NCBI RefSeq assembly: GCF_963677125.1
Contig: NZ_OY781882.1
Coordinates: forward strand, 3,356,501-3,420,500
Length of the DNA: 64,000 nt
From: an uncultured Desulfobacter sp.
GTDB taxonomy: Bacteria; Desulfobacterota; Desulfobacteria; Desulfobacterales; Desulfobacteraceae
Reading direction: 5' to 3'
Position numbers and translations under genes: made by a program
The notes under the pieces: model-generated
What the model saw: the letters and a program-made list of their open reading frames with translations, nothing else
The model's database searches: none
Told to the model about the DNA's origin: nothing
Part shown: positions 43,680 to 52,416 of the stretch, in pieces
Numbering within the stretch: the stretch's first letter is position 1
Layout of the letters: each line of letters starts with the position of its first letter

Positions 43680-45308
43680 TTATTTGCCCGGCTTTTTTAT
43701 CTTCATCCGTTTCATTTTTTCAATCAGCGTTGTAGGTTTAATGCCGAGGAGTCTGGCTGCGCCGTCTGTATTGTAAATTTTCCAATTGCAGTATCGCAAA
43801 GCCCGAATCATATTTTCACGTTCCAAAAGCTGAAGATCATCAACAGACAGAATACCATCCGGCGGTACTGTCTCAAAAGTCGAGCCTTCCGACGTTAAAC
43901 GATTGCCTCCCCGTTCAAGTATCGCATTAAAATTCAAACGGTTGGATTTCGATAAAATCATGGCCCGTTCAACAGCATTTTCAAGTTCGCGGACATTACC
44001 CGGCCAGTCGTAGGATTGCAGATCTATGATGTTGGCTTTTGTCAGTTCCGGCCTGGGACGGTTCATGAATTTTGAAAGCCTGCGGATAAAATGCGCAGTC
44101 AACAAAGGGATATCATCTATTCGATCCCTGAGCGGATCAATGTGGATGGGAAAGACATTCAGACGGTAAAAGAGATCGTCCCTGAATGTTTTATTTTTAA
44201 CCTCATCTTTCAAATCTTTATTGGTGGCCGCAACCACTCTGATATCGGACTTTCTTGTCTTTTCCTCTCCCAGGCGTTCATATTCGCCCTCCTGAAGCAC
44301 GCGCAGCAGTTTACTTTGAAGAGACAATGGTATTTCTCCGACTTCATCTAAGAAAATGGTTCCGCCGTCAGCCGCCTCAAACCGGCCTACCCTGTCTTTA
44401 ACAGCGCCTGTGTATGCCCCCTTTACATGGCCGAAAAATTCACTTTCGTAGAGTTCTTTTGGAATAGCCGCACAATTGACCCTTATAAATGCCGCAGATT
44501 TCCGGCTGCTGTGTTTATGAATTTCACGGGCGACCAGTTCTTTGCCTGTACCGGATTCTCCCTGGATAAGCACGCTGGCTCCGGTAGGCGACACAAGCTC
44601 TATCTGCGATATGACAGATTTCATTGACCGACTCTGGCCAATAATGGTTCCATAACGATGAGAATCTGCCAATTCTTGTTTAAGGAGCACGTTTTCGGCC
44701 TGCAAACGATCCTTTAGCAATTGTATTTCAGATGTTCTTTCCGCCACGATTATCTCGAGATTATCCCGATGTTTTTTTAAATCCCGCTCAAGCTTTTTGG
44801 GTTTTGAAATATCCTCTATCATCGCAATAATCATCTTTTCATTCGTCCGGCTGTCTTCCACAAGGATAACCGCCAGGCTTGCCCAGAATATTTCGCCTGA
44901 TTTCCGGATATACCTTTTTTCCATGTTGTAGTGATCAATCTCTTTAGATATCATTTTTTTAAAGAGCACCAGATTGGTATTCTGATCATCCGGATGGGTA
45001 ATTTGGGAAAAATGCATCTTCTCCAGTTCTTCTTTTGAGTAGCCCATCATGCGGCACAGTGCCCGGTTCGCCAAACGGACATTTCCATTAAGATCATTTA
45101 AGGATGTACCAAAAGGCGCATATTTGAAAATTTTACGGAATTTGGCCTCACTTTCCTGGATGGTACGTTCTGAAATTTTTAATTTGGACACCTGGTCTTC
45201 AAGATCCTGATTGACTGTTTTTAGCGTTTTTACATAGTCACTGCACCGGTCTTCCAGGAGCACACATCGGTCCGCCAGTTCTTTTAAAGTCTTTTCGGGC
45301 TGGATCAT
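43680..45308 (-). CDS. Sigma-54-dependent activator with one PAS domain
   Basis: The 542-residue protein has an N-terminal coiled coil (1-55), a PAS domain with PAC (about 58-180), and a coiled-coil linker. The AAA+ domain has 'GESGTGKE', the sigma-54 loop 'GAYTGA' and 'IFLDEVGE', and the C-terminal Fis-type HTH has 'GAARLLGIKPTTLIEKMKRMKI'. The PAS probably senses a soluble signal. It is divergent from an exported orphan gene (45559). The 250-base spacer holds two related palindromes and a possible -24/-12 promoter, suggesting that it controls the neighbour and perhaps itself. Confidence 0.9.
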   Translation of the reverse strand: MIQPEKTLKELADRCVLLEDRCSDYVKTLKTVNQDLEDQVSKLKISERTIQESEAKFRKIFKYAPFGTSLNDLNGNVRLANRALCRMMGYSKEELEKMHFSQITHPDDQNTNLVLFKKMISKEIDHYNMEKRYIRKSGEIFWASLAVILVEDSRTNEKMIIAMIEDISKPKKLERDLKKHRDNLEIIVAERTSEIQLLKDRLQAENVLLKQELADSHRYGTIIGQSRSMKSVISQIELVSPTGASVLIQGESGTGKELVAREIHKHSSRKSAAFIRVNCAAIPKELYESEFFGHVKGAYTGAVKDRVGRFEAADGGTIFLDEVGEIPLSLQSKLLRVLQEGEYERLGEEKTRKSDIRVVAATNKDLKDEVKNKTFRDDLFYRLNVFPIHIDPLRDRIDDIPLLTAHFIRRLSKFMNRPRPELTKANIIDLQSYDWPGNVRELENAVERAMILSKSNRLNFNAILERGGNRLTSEGSTFETVPPDGILSVDDLQLLERENMIRALRYCNWKIYNTDGAARLLGIKPTTLIEKMKRMKIKKPGK

Positions 45309-45337
45309 GGCGAATCTCCTTTTATATATCTCTGAAA

Positions 45338-45361
45338 TTTATCTCAAATATTTGAGATAAA
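45338..45361. promoter_or_regulatory. Activator-binding palindrome, distal site
   Basis: This is a perfect 24-bp palindrome centred on ATCTCAAATATTTGAGAT. It sits 30 bases upstream of the activator gene start and about 115 bases upstream of the possible sigma-54 promoter of the divergent gene. Confidence 0.7.
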
Positions 45362-45380
45362 GATAATCACAACTTTGCAA

Positions 45381-45398
45381 ATCTCAATATTTTGAGGT
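45381..45398. promoter_or_regulatory. Activator-binding palindrome, proximal site
   Basis: ATCTCAATATTTTGAGGT matches the 18-bp core of the distal site at 14 positions, with both arms kept (ATCTCAA and TTTGAG). The centres are 40 bp apart, about four helical turns, so both face the same side of DNA. Confidence 0.65.
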
Positions 45399-45462
45399 TT
45401 TTAAACAACTCGGCTAATTATAAAGCCTTTCAATATCAAGGTGTTATGATGTTTTCTGCAGC

Positions 45463-45478
45463 TGGCACACTAATTGAT
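45463..45478 (+). promoter_or_regulatory. Possible sigma-54 promoter for the orphan exported protein
   Basis: TGGCACACTAATTGAT has a perfect -24 TGGCAC, but the -12 element is TTGA instead of TTGC. Location downstream of the two palindromes supports it. It is about 80 bases before the ATG at 45559. Confidence 0.5.
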
Positions 45479-45558
45479 TTAATTTATAAACAACGGAAGA
45501 AAAGACAACCTATCAACGTCATCCGTTAAATATTTACCCGAGAGATATGGAGGATATG

Positions 45559-46377
45559 ATGAATACTTCAATTAAAATATCATTTTTTATGATCATCGCA
45601 GCAGTCATGATTTATGGTTTCAATGGACACACAGATGTAAAACCCCAAATTCAAAAGGGCGGTTTTATAGAACTTGCGTACAGCAATGGTTCACCCCCAA
45701 CATACGGGGTAAAACAAATTAATGAGGTGTTGAAAAGTGTCGGCGTCAGGGTCAGCACCCCTGCTTTACCGGAAACGGCGGATCATCTGTTTCAGGCGTC
45801 ACAACACCGTGCTTTGACAACAAAAGAAGCCAATGAACTGATATCGATTTTTTCTTTGGATCGGCAGGATCTGCTGAAAGAAATTAAAAAGGCCGGCAGA
45901 ACGCCGGCAGAACGGGACGGCGGTTCACTTTCAACCTCTGAAGTCGGCGTGCCGCCTTATCCGAAAGTCTATGATATGAAATCGTTAAGCCCTGAGGTCA
46001 CGATCTATCTCCAGGAAAAGTTCGGCAGGCTTCATGTGAACTATTCTGAAGACGGTATCGGTATCGATGAAGTGATGACCATTGTATCCGGAGGGCCTTA
46101 TACATGGTTTTTTGTTCTCCCCGGAAATGTCGTTGGTAAATTGACCTTTGGTCATGTCGGAAAAAGCGGACATGCATGGCGGGTAAGTTACCCAGGGATG
46201 GTTCCCCATGGTGGCTTCTTTGATGCCCCTTACGGCCTGGTGGTCGCTTATGCCCACGGGCCGGAACACTTTGTCATGCGCTACGATGCACCCAATGTCC
46301 AGGGTGCTGAAACCTTGGGAGAGAATCCATGGATCGATTTTTCAACAACGCCACCTCAGCTTCTGGCCAAAAAATAA
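45559..46377 (+). CDS. Exported protein of unknown function
   Basis: The 272-residue protein begins with a hydrophobic export segment (about residues 5-20). The rest has no family I recognise. Notable features are a central 'PPYPKVYDMKSLSP' and an aromatic and Gly/His-rich part in the last 100 residues ('GGPYTWFFVLPGNVVGKLTFGHVGKSGHAW', quoted here in two linked segments: GGPYTWFFVLPGN and FGHVGKSGHAW), with regularly spaced histidines that could bind a ligand or metal. GGAGG lies five bases before the ATG at 45559. It is divergent from a sigma-54 activator, has two palindromic sites and a possible -24/-12 promoter, and is followed by a strong terminator. It is therefore a single-gene target of that activator. 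Confidence 0.7.
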   Translation: MNTSIKISFFMIIAAVMIYGFNGHTDVKPQIQKGGFIELAYSNGSPPTYGVKQINEVLKSVGVRVSTPALPETADHLFQASQHRALTTKEANELISIFSLDRQDLLKEIKKAGRTPAERDGGSLSTSEVGVPPYPKVYDMKSLSPEVTIYLQEKFGRLHVNYSEDGIGIDEVMTIVSGGPYTWFFVLPGNVVGKLTFGHVGKSGHAWRVSYPGMVPHGGFFDAPYGLVVAYAHGPEHFVMRYDAPNVQGAETLGENPWIDFSTTPPQLLAKK

Positions 46378-46383
46378 AAGCCC

Positions 46384-46415
46384 ACGGCCCTGCTTTTTCA
46401 GGCAGGGCCGTTTTT
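46384..46415 (+). terminator. Intrinsic terminator
   Basis: ACGGCCCTGC pairs with GCAGGGCCGT (10 bp, 8-base loop), followed by TTTTT. It ends the transcript of the orphan exported protein gene. Confidence 0.85.
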
Positions 46416-46431
46416 AAAAAGGAGATCTAAA

Positions 46432-47364
46432 ATGAGGGATTTAAATCATACGAGTGCGATGATATTCACTCAAAAAAAGCAAAATAGATTTGTTCATATA
46501 CTCATGTTGTTAAATATCCTACTTATCGCAAGCTCATTTCCGGTAGGTGCAACCATCACAAATGCCCTGCCTCCTGCAGTAATGATGTCATTAAGATTCA
46601 TGCTTGCGGCATTGCTTTTTGCACCCTATGTTCTGATCCGAAACGGATTCCAATTTCCCTCATGGGTAAGCATGGCGCATTACATCATTATCAGTATTCC
46701 TCTGGTTATATTTTTTTGGTGCATGTTTGAAAGTCTCAGATATACAAGCCTTTTGAATACAGGCGCCATATTCACCCTGGTCCCGACGATTACAGCCGTT
46801 CTGGCAGTTATTTTCAACAAGGACAACATCAGCAGATCCCGTGCACTGGGTCTTTTTACCGGCACACTTGGCGCCGTCTGGATCGTCTTTCGCGGGGACA
46901 TCAATGCCCTTGTGAACTTAAACCTGAACTATGGAGACATTGTCTTTTTTATCGGCTGTCTGGCCCTTGGATTATACAACGTGTTGATTAAAAAGCTATA
47001 TCAAGATGAGCCCATGGAGCTATTGACTTTCTGGGTGCTTCTTTGGGGCAGTGTCTGGCTGTCTGTTATTTCCTTACAGGATTGGGGACAGATTCACTGG
47101 AAAAGTGTGGCGCTGAACGTGTATGCCGGTATTGCCTATTTATCTGTGTTTACGACATTAACCACCTTTTTATTAATGCAGTTCAGCATCGTTCGAATCG
47201 GTGCGACCAAAGCATCTGCTTACAGTTTTATAACCCCGATTTTTGTCATCTTACTGAGCATCGTTTTCGGGATGGAACGCTTTATCCCGGTAACCGTCCC
47301 AGGCATGTTACTGGTTGTAACGGGAATGTTTTTAATTCAGGGGGATAAAGCCGGAGAACAATGA
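46432..47364 (+). CDS. EamA/DMT superfamily permease
   Basis: The 310-residue protein has ten predicted helices in two EamA repeats ('ATITNALPPAVMMSLRFMLAALLFAPY' in the first half, and 'SAYSFITPIFVILLSIVFGMERF' in the second, cited here as landmarks TNALPPAVMMSLRFMLAA and SAYSFITPIFVILL). It probably exports or takes up a small metabolite or amino acid. AAGGAG lies before the ATG. It is followed by small GNAT and DUF4386 genes on the same strand. Confidence 0.85.
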   Translation: MRDLNHTSAMIFTQKKQNRFVHILMLLNILLIASSFPVGATITNALPPAVMMSLRFMLAALLFAPYVLIRNGFQFPSWVSMAHYIIISIPLVIFFWCMFESLRYTSLLNTGAIFTLVPTITAVLAVIFNKDNISRSRALGLFTGTLGAVWIVFRGDINALVNLNLNYGDIVFFIGCLALGLYNVLIKKLYQDEPMELLTFWVLLWGSVWLSVISLQDWGQIHWKSVALNVYAGIAYLSVFTTLTTFLLMQFSIVRIGATKASAYSFITPIFVILLSIVFGMERFIPVTVPGMLLVVTGMFLIQGDKAGEQ

Positions 47365-47488
47365 AAACAACTATCTTGGCCGGGCTGGAAAAAATAAATA
47401 CCAGACTTATGATATTAGGTGTGACTGAACACCAATTTATTATGAGAATAATTCACGGTTACATAGTAAGGAGAAAGGAGACAGAAAA

Positions 47489-47920
47489 ATGGAACTAAAC
47501 TGGTCATATCATACGGATAATATCGATTGGGATGAGCTGTCAATGCTGTATACGATAGCGCCTTTAGGTATTAAGCCCGTAGACTATCTTAAAAAAGTCC
47601 TGAAAAACAGCATGTTTAAATGCTTTGTATATCACAAAACAAAACTTATTGGTGCCGGACGTGCGGTGGCGGACGGCATGGACTGCGCCTACCTGTGTGA
47701 TATTGTAGTCCATCCCGAATTCCAGGGCAAAGGTATCGGAAAATCTATTGTTCACAAACTTTTAGCGCGCTCTGAAGGGCATAAAAAAATAATTTTGTAT
47801 GCCAATCCTGGAAAGGAAGCTTTTTATGAAAAACTTGGGTTTAAACCCATGATGACTGCCATGGCCATTTTTCAGGATCAGGATGCGGCGGTAAAATCAG
47901 GTCTGGTAAAGGATCGATAG
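47489..47920 (+). CDS. GNAT family N-acetyltransferase
   Basis: The 143-residue protein has the GNAT fold: the acetyl-CoA pyrophosphate-binding motif 'VHPEFQGKGIGKSIVHKLL' (Q/RxxGxG/A, residues about 75-93) and 'ANPGKEAFYEKLGFKP' near the end. The acceptor is unknown. AAGGAG is seven bases before the ATG. The DUF4386 gene begins seven bases after the stop. Confidence 0.85.
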   Translation: MELNWSYHTDNIDWDELSMLYTIAPLGIKPVDYLKKVLKNSMFKCFVYHKTKLIGAGRAVADGMDCAYLCDIVVHPEFQGKGIGKSIVHKLLARSEGHKKIILYANPGKEAFYEKLGFKPMMTAMAIFQDQDAAVKSGLVKDR

Positions 47921-47927
47921 GAGAGTT

Positions 47928-48617
47928 TTGTCATTTAAAATGAAAAAAGCCACTAAAATACCCGCCGCAACAGATGCCCGAATTACCGGCCTGTTGTACC
48001 TGGTTATAATTGCCCTGGGACTGTATAGTGAACTTTTTATTCGTTCAAATTTGATTTCCTATGAGAATGCCGACATTACAGCAAGAAATATTCTTTCGTC
48101 TCAATGGTTATTCAGAATGGGTTTTTTTTATGATCTGGTCATTTTTATCTGTGATGTGGTGGTGGCATTTTTATTATATGTTCTGCTGAAGCCAGCAAGT
48201 AGGAAAGCGGCTATGATCTCGACCGGGTTTAGATTAACAGGAACGGCAATTTATGGCGGCAACCTGCTGAATTACGTTGCAGCTATCTTGGTCCTGAGTC
48301 ACCCTGGTTATCTCAGTTCCTTTAATTCAGAACAGATTAATGCCATGGCCCTGGTATTTCTCAATATGCACAGGCATGGTTATGACCTCGGCCTGATTTT
48401 TTTCGGAATGCATTGCTTGTTCCTGGGGTACTTAATATTCAAGTCTGACAATTTCCCCGGGATACTAGGGCTCCTGATGGTATGTGCAGGAATCGGATAT
48501 CTAATTGGGAGTTTAACACTGTTTTTAAGCCCGGGATGCGCCTCTGAGATCGCACCGGTATATATTGCACCGATTATCGGAGAGATATCGCTTTGTTTGT
48601 GGCTGTTGATAAAATGA
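47928..48617 (+). CDS. DUF4386 family membrane protein
   Basis: The 229-residue protein has six hydrophobic helices and the DUF4386 landmarks 'ARITGLLYLVIIALGLYSELF' (first helix), 'FRLTGTAIYGGNLLN' and 'HRHGYDLGLIFFGMHCLFLGYLI'. The function is unknown. The annotated start is TTG at 47928, four bases after GGAG; ATG at 47940 is an alternative with poorer spacing. It overlaps the next small gene by an ATGA. Confidence 0.75.
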   Translation: MSFKMKKATKIPAATDARITGLLYLVIIALGLYSELFIRSNLISYENADITARNILSSQWLFRMGFFYDLVIFICDVVVAFLLYVLLKPASRKAAMISTGFRLTGTAIYGGNLLNYVAAILVLSHPGYLSSFNSEQINAMALVFLNMHRHGYDLGLIFFGMHCLFLGYLIFKSDNFPGILGLLMVCAGIGYLIGSLTLFLSPGCASEIAPVYIAPIIGEISLCLWLLIK

Positions 48618-48892
48618 ATAAATATATTTACAGAATTACATCGGTAAAAGAAATTAATCGTTTTAGTAAACAGTTAAAACGATCACGAAGATTCAATGAA
48701 AAAGGAACACTAATTTTTTCTGCAATATACATTGATGCATCCAACGAACTATGTCTAAGCCGCATCGAAAAAAGGCGTAAAGAGCAACCAGAGAGATCGG
48801 CTACGGATACACCTGAAATGTTTGAACAAGTTACAAAATACTTTGTAGCGCCTTCAAAAGATGAAGGGTTTAACATAGAGAGAGTACTTTAA
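48614..48892 (+). pseudogene. Small protein resembling the C-terminus of AAA_33/zeta-type P-loop kinase
   Basis: The 92 residues contain 'YIDASNELCLSRIEKRRKEQP' and 'FEQVTKYFVAPSKDEGFNIERV', which match the end of AAA_33-type P-loop kinases (typical ends are F/YxxP..EGFnv). No Walker A is present and the N-terminal 25 residues do not resemble the family. It may be a decayed fragment or a small protein translationally coupled to the DUF4386 gene through ATGA. It is not a functional kinase by itself. Confidence 0.5.
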
Positions 48893-49018
48893 ACAAGAGA
48901 CTCCCAGGTTGGCGGACAGCCTGGAGTGCTGACGGGATTCACTTGCCATCTGATAAAAGACCTCCTAAGATACAATAAATCAACGACAATTCAACTAAAG
49001 TATTATGCAGGAGGTCCT

Positions 49019-50755
49019 ATGAACAGGCTGCAGGAAAACGCAAAAAGCAAGTACAGCGGACCGCAGCAGTTCGCGCCTCCCCCGGGGGAGACCCATGCGG
49101 TGTTTAATCAACCTGGGCCATTGGAGCCATATAACGCCTATCAGTCGGATGTGGCTTTGAAGCACTGGGTAAAGGTTTTTGGCGGTAATTGGCATCGGGA
49201 TGCGCTTTCAGAGTACGGCGAAAAAATCGGCAGCAGCTTGTACGAGGCAGGATTTGCGGCCAATAAATTCAGGCCCGAGTTTAAATCCCACGACCGCTTC
49301 GGAAAACGAATCGATCTGGTGGATTATCATCCCGCGTACCATCAGCTTATGGATTCGGCCATTGCCGCAGGGCATCACAGTCTGCCCTGGACCAATCGGC
49401 GCATGGGCGCCCATGTGGCCCGTTCCGCCCTGGCGTATATGCACACCCAGGCAGATCCCGGTTCGGGATGCCCCCTAACTATGACCTTCGCCTCTGTTCC
49501 CGCCCTTTCCCATGAACCCATCGTGGCAGCCCAATGGTTGCCGAAAATCACCGCCGATATATATGACCCCCGGAACATCCCCTATTTTGAAAAAAAGGGG
49601 CTCACCATCGGCATGGCCATGACCGAGAAGCAAGGGGGTAGCGACGTCCGGGCCAATACCACCCGAGCATACCCGGTAAATAGTGACGGCCCCGGGCGCA
49701 GTTATGAATTACATGGTCACAAATGGTTCTGCAGCGCGCCCATGTGTGATGCCTTTTTAGTTTTGGCCTACAGCCATGATTCAACGGGAGAATCCAACGG
49801 GTTATCATGCTTCCTGATGCCCAGATGGCGTCCAGACGGGACTAAGAATCAAATGTACTTTCAACGAATCAAAGACAAAATGGGCAATGTGTCCAATGCA
49901 TCCGGCGAGGTGGAATACCGGGGGGCATTAGCTTGGATGATTGGTCCCGAAGGACAGGGGGTGAGAACCATTATCGAAATGGTGTCCATGACCCGTTTTG
50001 ACTGCATGGTGGGTTCATCGGCAATTATGCGCCAAGCCCTGGCGCAAGCGGTTCACCACAGTGGGGGGCGGGAAGCCTTTGGAAAAAACCTCCATCAGCA
50101 GCCCTTGATGAAAAACGTGCTGGCGGATCTGGCGTTGGAGGCGGAGGCGGCTTTGGCCATATCCATGCGGGTGGCCCATAGCCTGGATATTATCCAGAAT
50201 GATCCGGAAAATCGCCACGAACAGCTGTTCAGTCGCATCGCCACCGCCATCGGGAAATACTGGGTTTGCAAGCGCACCGCCCAGTTCACTTACGAGTGCA
50301 TGGAATGCATCGGCGGTGTGGGGGTAGTGGAGGACAATATTCTGCCCCGGCTCTACCGGGAAAGCCCCATCAACGCCATCTGGGAAGGCAGCGGGAATAT
50401 CCAATGCCTGGATGTGCTGCGGGGGATCAATAAAGATCCGTCGGTGCTGGAAGCCTTTGTTGCTGAGTTACGTCGAGATTCCGGACAGTTTGATGATTTC
50501 GAGCACGTTCTCAATGATCTTCCCAGAGAATTCGCAGACACAAAAAGCCTGGAATTCCGTGCCAGAACTGTGGTGGAGAAGCTGGCCATTGCCTGGCAGG
50601 CATCTGCCCTGATCCAATTTGGCGATCCGGTGGTGGCCCGGGCATTTGTGGAATCCCGGATCAGGCAGCCCCACGCTCAGTATTACGGAACGCTGCCTGA
50701 AGGGATAGACAGCGATTATCTGATACAGCGGGTGTTCGATCCAGCAGGCCTTTAG
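49019..50755 (+). CDS. AidB-like acyl-CoA dehydrogenase
   Basis: The 578-residue protein has the AidB-type N-terminal segment 'VDYHPAYHQLM', the FAD/substrate loop 'GMAMTEKQGGSDVRANTT', 'GHKWFCSAPMCDAFLVLAY', and the catalytic-region 'REAFGKNLHQQPLMKNVLADLALE'. AidB relatives are involved in alkylation stress or in CoA-ester oxidation. The sequence cannot separate these. GCAGGAGGT precedes the ATG at 49019; longer in-frame starts have no site. It is monocistronic and convergent with glpK, with a family B repeat between them. Confidence 0.88.
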   Translation: MNRLQENAKSKYSGPQQFAPPPGETHAVFNQPGPLEPYNAYQSDVALKHWVKVFGGNWHRDALSEYGEKIGSSLYEAGFAANKFRPEFKSHDRFGKRIDLVDYHPAYHQLMDSAIAAGHHSLPWTNRRMGAHVARSALAYMHTQADPGSGCPLTMTFASVPALSHEPIVAAQWLPKITADIYDPRNIPYFEKKGLTIGMAMTEKQGGSDVRANTTRAYPVNSDGPGRSYELHGHKWFCSAPMCDAFLVLAYSHDSTGESNGLSCFLMPRWRPDGTKNQMYFQRIKDKMGNVSNASGEVEYRGALAWMIGPEGQGVRTIIEMVSMTRFDCMVGSSAIMRQALAQAVHHSGGREAFGKNLHQQPLMKNVLADLALEAEAALAISMRVAHSLDIIQNDPENRHEQLFSRIATAIGKYWVCKRTAQFTYECMECIGGVGVVEDNILPRLYRESPINAIWEGSGNIQCLDVLRGINKDPSVLEAFVAELRRDSGQFDDFEHVLNDLPREFADTKSLEFRARTVVEKLAIAWQASALIQFGDPVVARAFVESRIRQPHAQYYGTLPEGIDSDYLIQRVFDPAGL

Positions 50756-50765
50756 TTTCTTGTCT

Positions 50766-50862
50766 TTTTATATGAAAGACTGCGTAAGTTACTCAGATCT
50801 TTCAAACTTTGTTGTGGGCTAAGCCTATCAGATGATATGTCAGGTCGACCCATGGCCGTTAT
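50766..50862 (-). repeat. Bipartite-hairpin intergenic repeat, family B, copy 4 (inverted)
   Basis: The reverse complement runs from ATAACGGCCATGGGTCGACC through AGGCTTAGCCCACAACAAAG and TTTGAAAGATCTGAG to GTCTTTCATATAAAAA. It is the closest relative of copy 2 (more than 80 percent identity by eye). It lies between the convergent AidB-like and glpK genes. Confidence 0.85.
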
Positions 50863-50885
50863 CCAGATGTTGATGGTTTGATTTC

Positions 50886-52379
50886 TCAATTCTTGTCCCA
50901 TGACCTTGCCCGGTCCACAGCTTTTTTCCAGCCTCGCAGGCATTCATCCACCTTTTCCTGGCTTTGGTTCAAATGAAAGCAACGATCTTGTTGCCAGAAA
51001 GATTTAATCTGGTCCATGTCCGCCCATACACCAACCGCAAGACCGGCAAGGTAAGCCGCCCCCATGGCCGTGGTTTCCACATGCTTAGGACGACACAAGG
51101 AGACGCCCAGAATGTCCGCCTGAAATTGGCATAGATAATTATTCGCACTGGCCCCGCCGTCCACTTTAACGGTTTTTAATTTAATACCCGAATCTTTAAC
51201 CATGGCACCGATCAAATCATTGGCCTGGTAGGCAAGGGATTGAATCCCGGCCCGGATAATATGATTCTTTGTTGTTCCCCGGGTAATGCCCAACATGGCG
51301 CCCCTGGCATAGGGATCCCAATAGGGAGCGCCTAAGCCCACAAAGGCAGGAACAATGTAAAGCCCTTCGGATGAGGAAATGGCAGTGGCCATCTCTTCGG
51401 TTTGAGCCACATCGCTGAAAAAATCCAGATCATCCCGCATCCACTGTAACAGTGCACCGGCAATAAATACCGAACCTTCCAAGGCATATGTAACTTTATC
51501 GCCGATCTGCCAACCGATGGTTGTGAGCAGTCCCGAGGGCGATTCAATGGCTTGGGCCCCGGTATTCATCAACATAAAGCAACCGGTCCCGAAGGTGATC
51601 TTTGTCATTCCTTTTTCATAAGCCGCCTGTCCGAACAGAGCGGCCTGCTGGTCTCCTGCGACACCGGCAATGGGTATTTCATACCCGAACAGTTTTTTGT
51701 CGGTTTTGCCGAATATGCCGCAGGACGGATTGACATTTGGAAGAATCTCTTCAGGAATCTCCAATTTTTCCATCAGGACCGGATCGTACTTGAGATCATG
51801 AATGTTGAAAATCATGGTCCGGCTCGCATTGCTCACATCGGTGGCATGGACGGCTCCCGCCGTCAACTTCCAGATCAGCCATGCGTCTACGGTTCCCACC
51901 TTCAGTTTTCCTTTATTGACCAGTTCCCTGGCTTCTATGCTGTGTCGCAAAATCCAGCGGGTTTTGGACCCGCTGAAATAAGCGTCGGTCACCAGACCGG
52001 TTTTTTCTTTGATGACTTTATCAAATCCTTCTGTCTTTAATTGGTCACAGTAATCCGCGGTCCGACGGCATTGCCAGACAATGGCCTTGCCCACAGGTTT
52101 ACCTGTTTCTTTGTTCCAGGCAATGATGGTTTCCCTCTGGTTGGCAATACCGATGGCAGCCACATCACCCAGGTTGAGCTTTGCCTGTTTAAGGACGGCA
52201 TCCATTGTATTTTTCTGGGATCTCCATATGTCTTCAGCGTCCTGCTCCACCCAACCGTCTTGCGGGTACTGACAGGAGAACGCTTCACTTGCAACAGCAA
52301 TGGGTTCACCCTTTTCATTATAGAGTATGGTACGAGAACTCGTTGTGCCCTGATCCAGGGCCATTATAAATTGGGACAT
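50886..52379 (-). CDS. glpK: Glycerol kinase
   Basis: The 497-residue enzyme phosphorylates glycerol to sn-glycerol 3-phosphate. Signatures are 'ALDQGTTSSRTILY' at the N-terminus, 'QKxxDxLxG'-equivalent 'IANQRETIIAWNKETGKP', 'GDQQAALFGQA' (about residues 244-254) and 'VDGGASANNYLCQFQAD'. The length matches the family. AGGAGGT is five bases before the ATG. It is second in the glpD-glpK operon, 37 bases after glpD. Confidence 0.95.
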   Translation of the reverse strand: MSQFIMALDQGTTSSRTILYNEKGEPIAVASEAFSCQYPQDGWVEQDAEDIWRSQKNTMDAVLKQAKLNLGDVAAIGIANQRETIIAWNKETGKPVGKAIVWQCRRTADYCDQLKTEGFDKVIKEKTGLVTDAYFSGSKTRWILRHSIEARELVNKGKLKVGTVDAWLIWKLTAGAVHATDVSNASRTMIFNIHDLKYDPVLMEKLEIPEEILPNVNPSCGIFGKTDKKLFGYEIPIAGVAGDQQAALFGQAAYEKGMTKITFGTGCFMLMNTGAQAIESPSGLLTTIGWQIGDKVTYALEGSVFIAGALLQWMRDDLDFFSDVAQTEEMATAISSSEGLYIVPAFVGLGAPYWDPYARGAMLGITRGTTKNHIIRAGIQSLAYQANDLIGAMVKDSGIKLKTVKVDGGASANNYLCQFQADILGVSLCRPKHVETTAMGAAYLAGLAVGVWADMDQIKSFWQQDRCFHLNQSQEKVDECLRGWKKAVDRARSWDKN

Positions 52380-52416
52380 GAGTACCTCCTGAAAATTTCT
52401 AATTGTTATGTGATTT

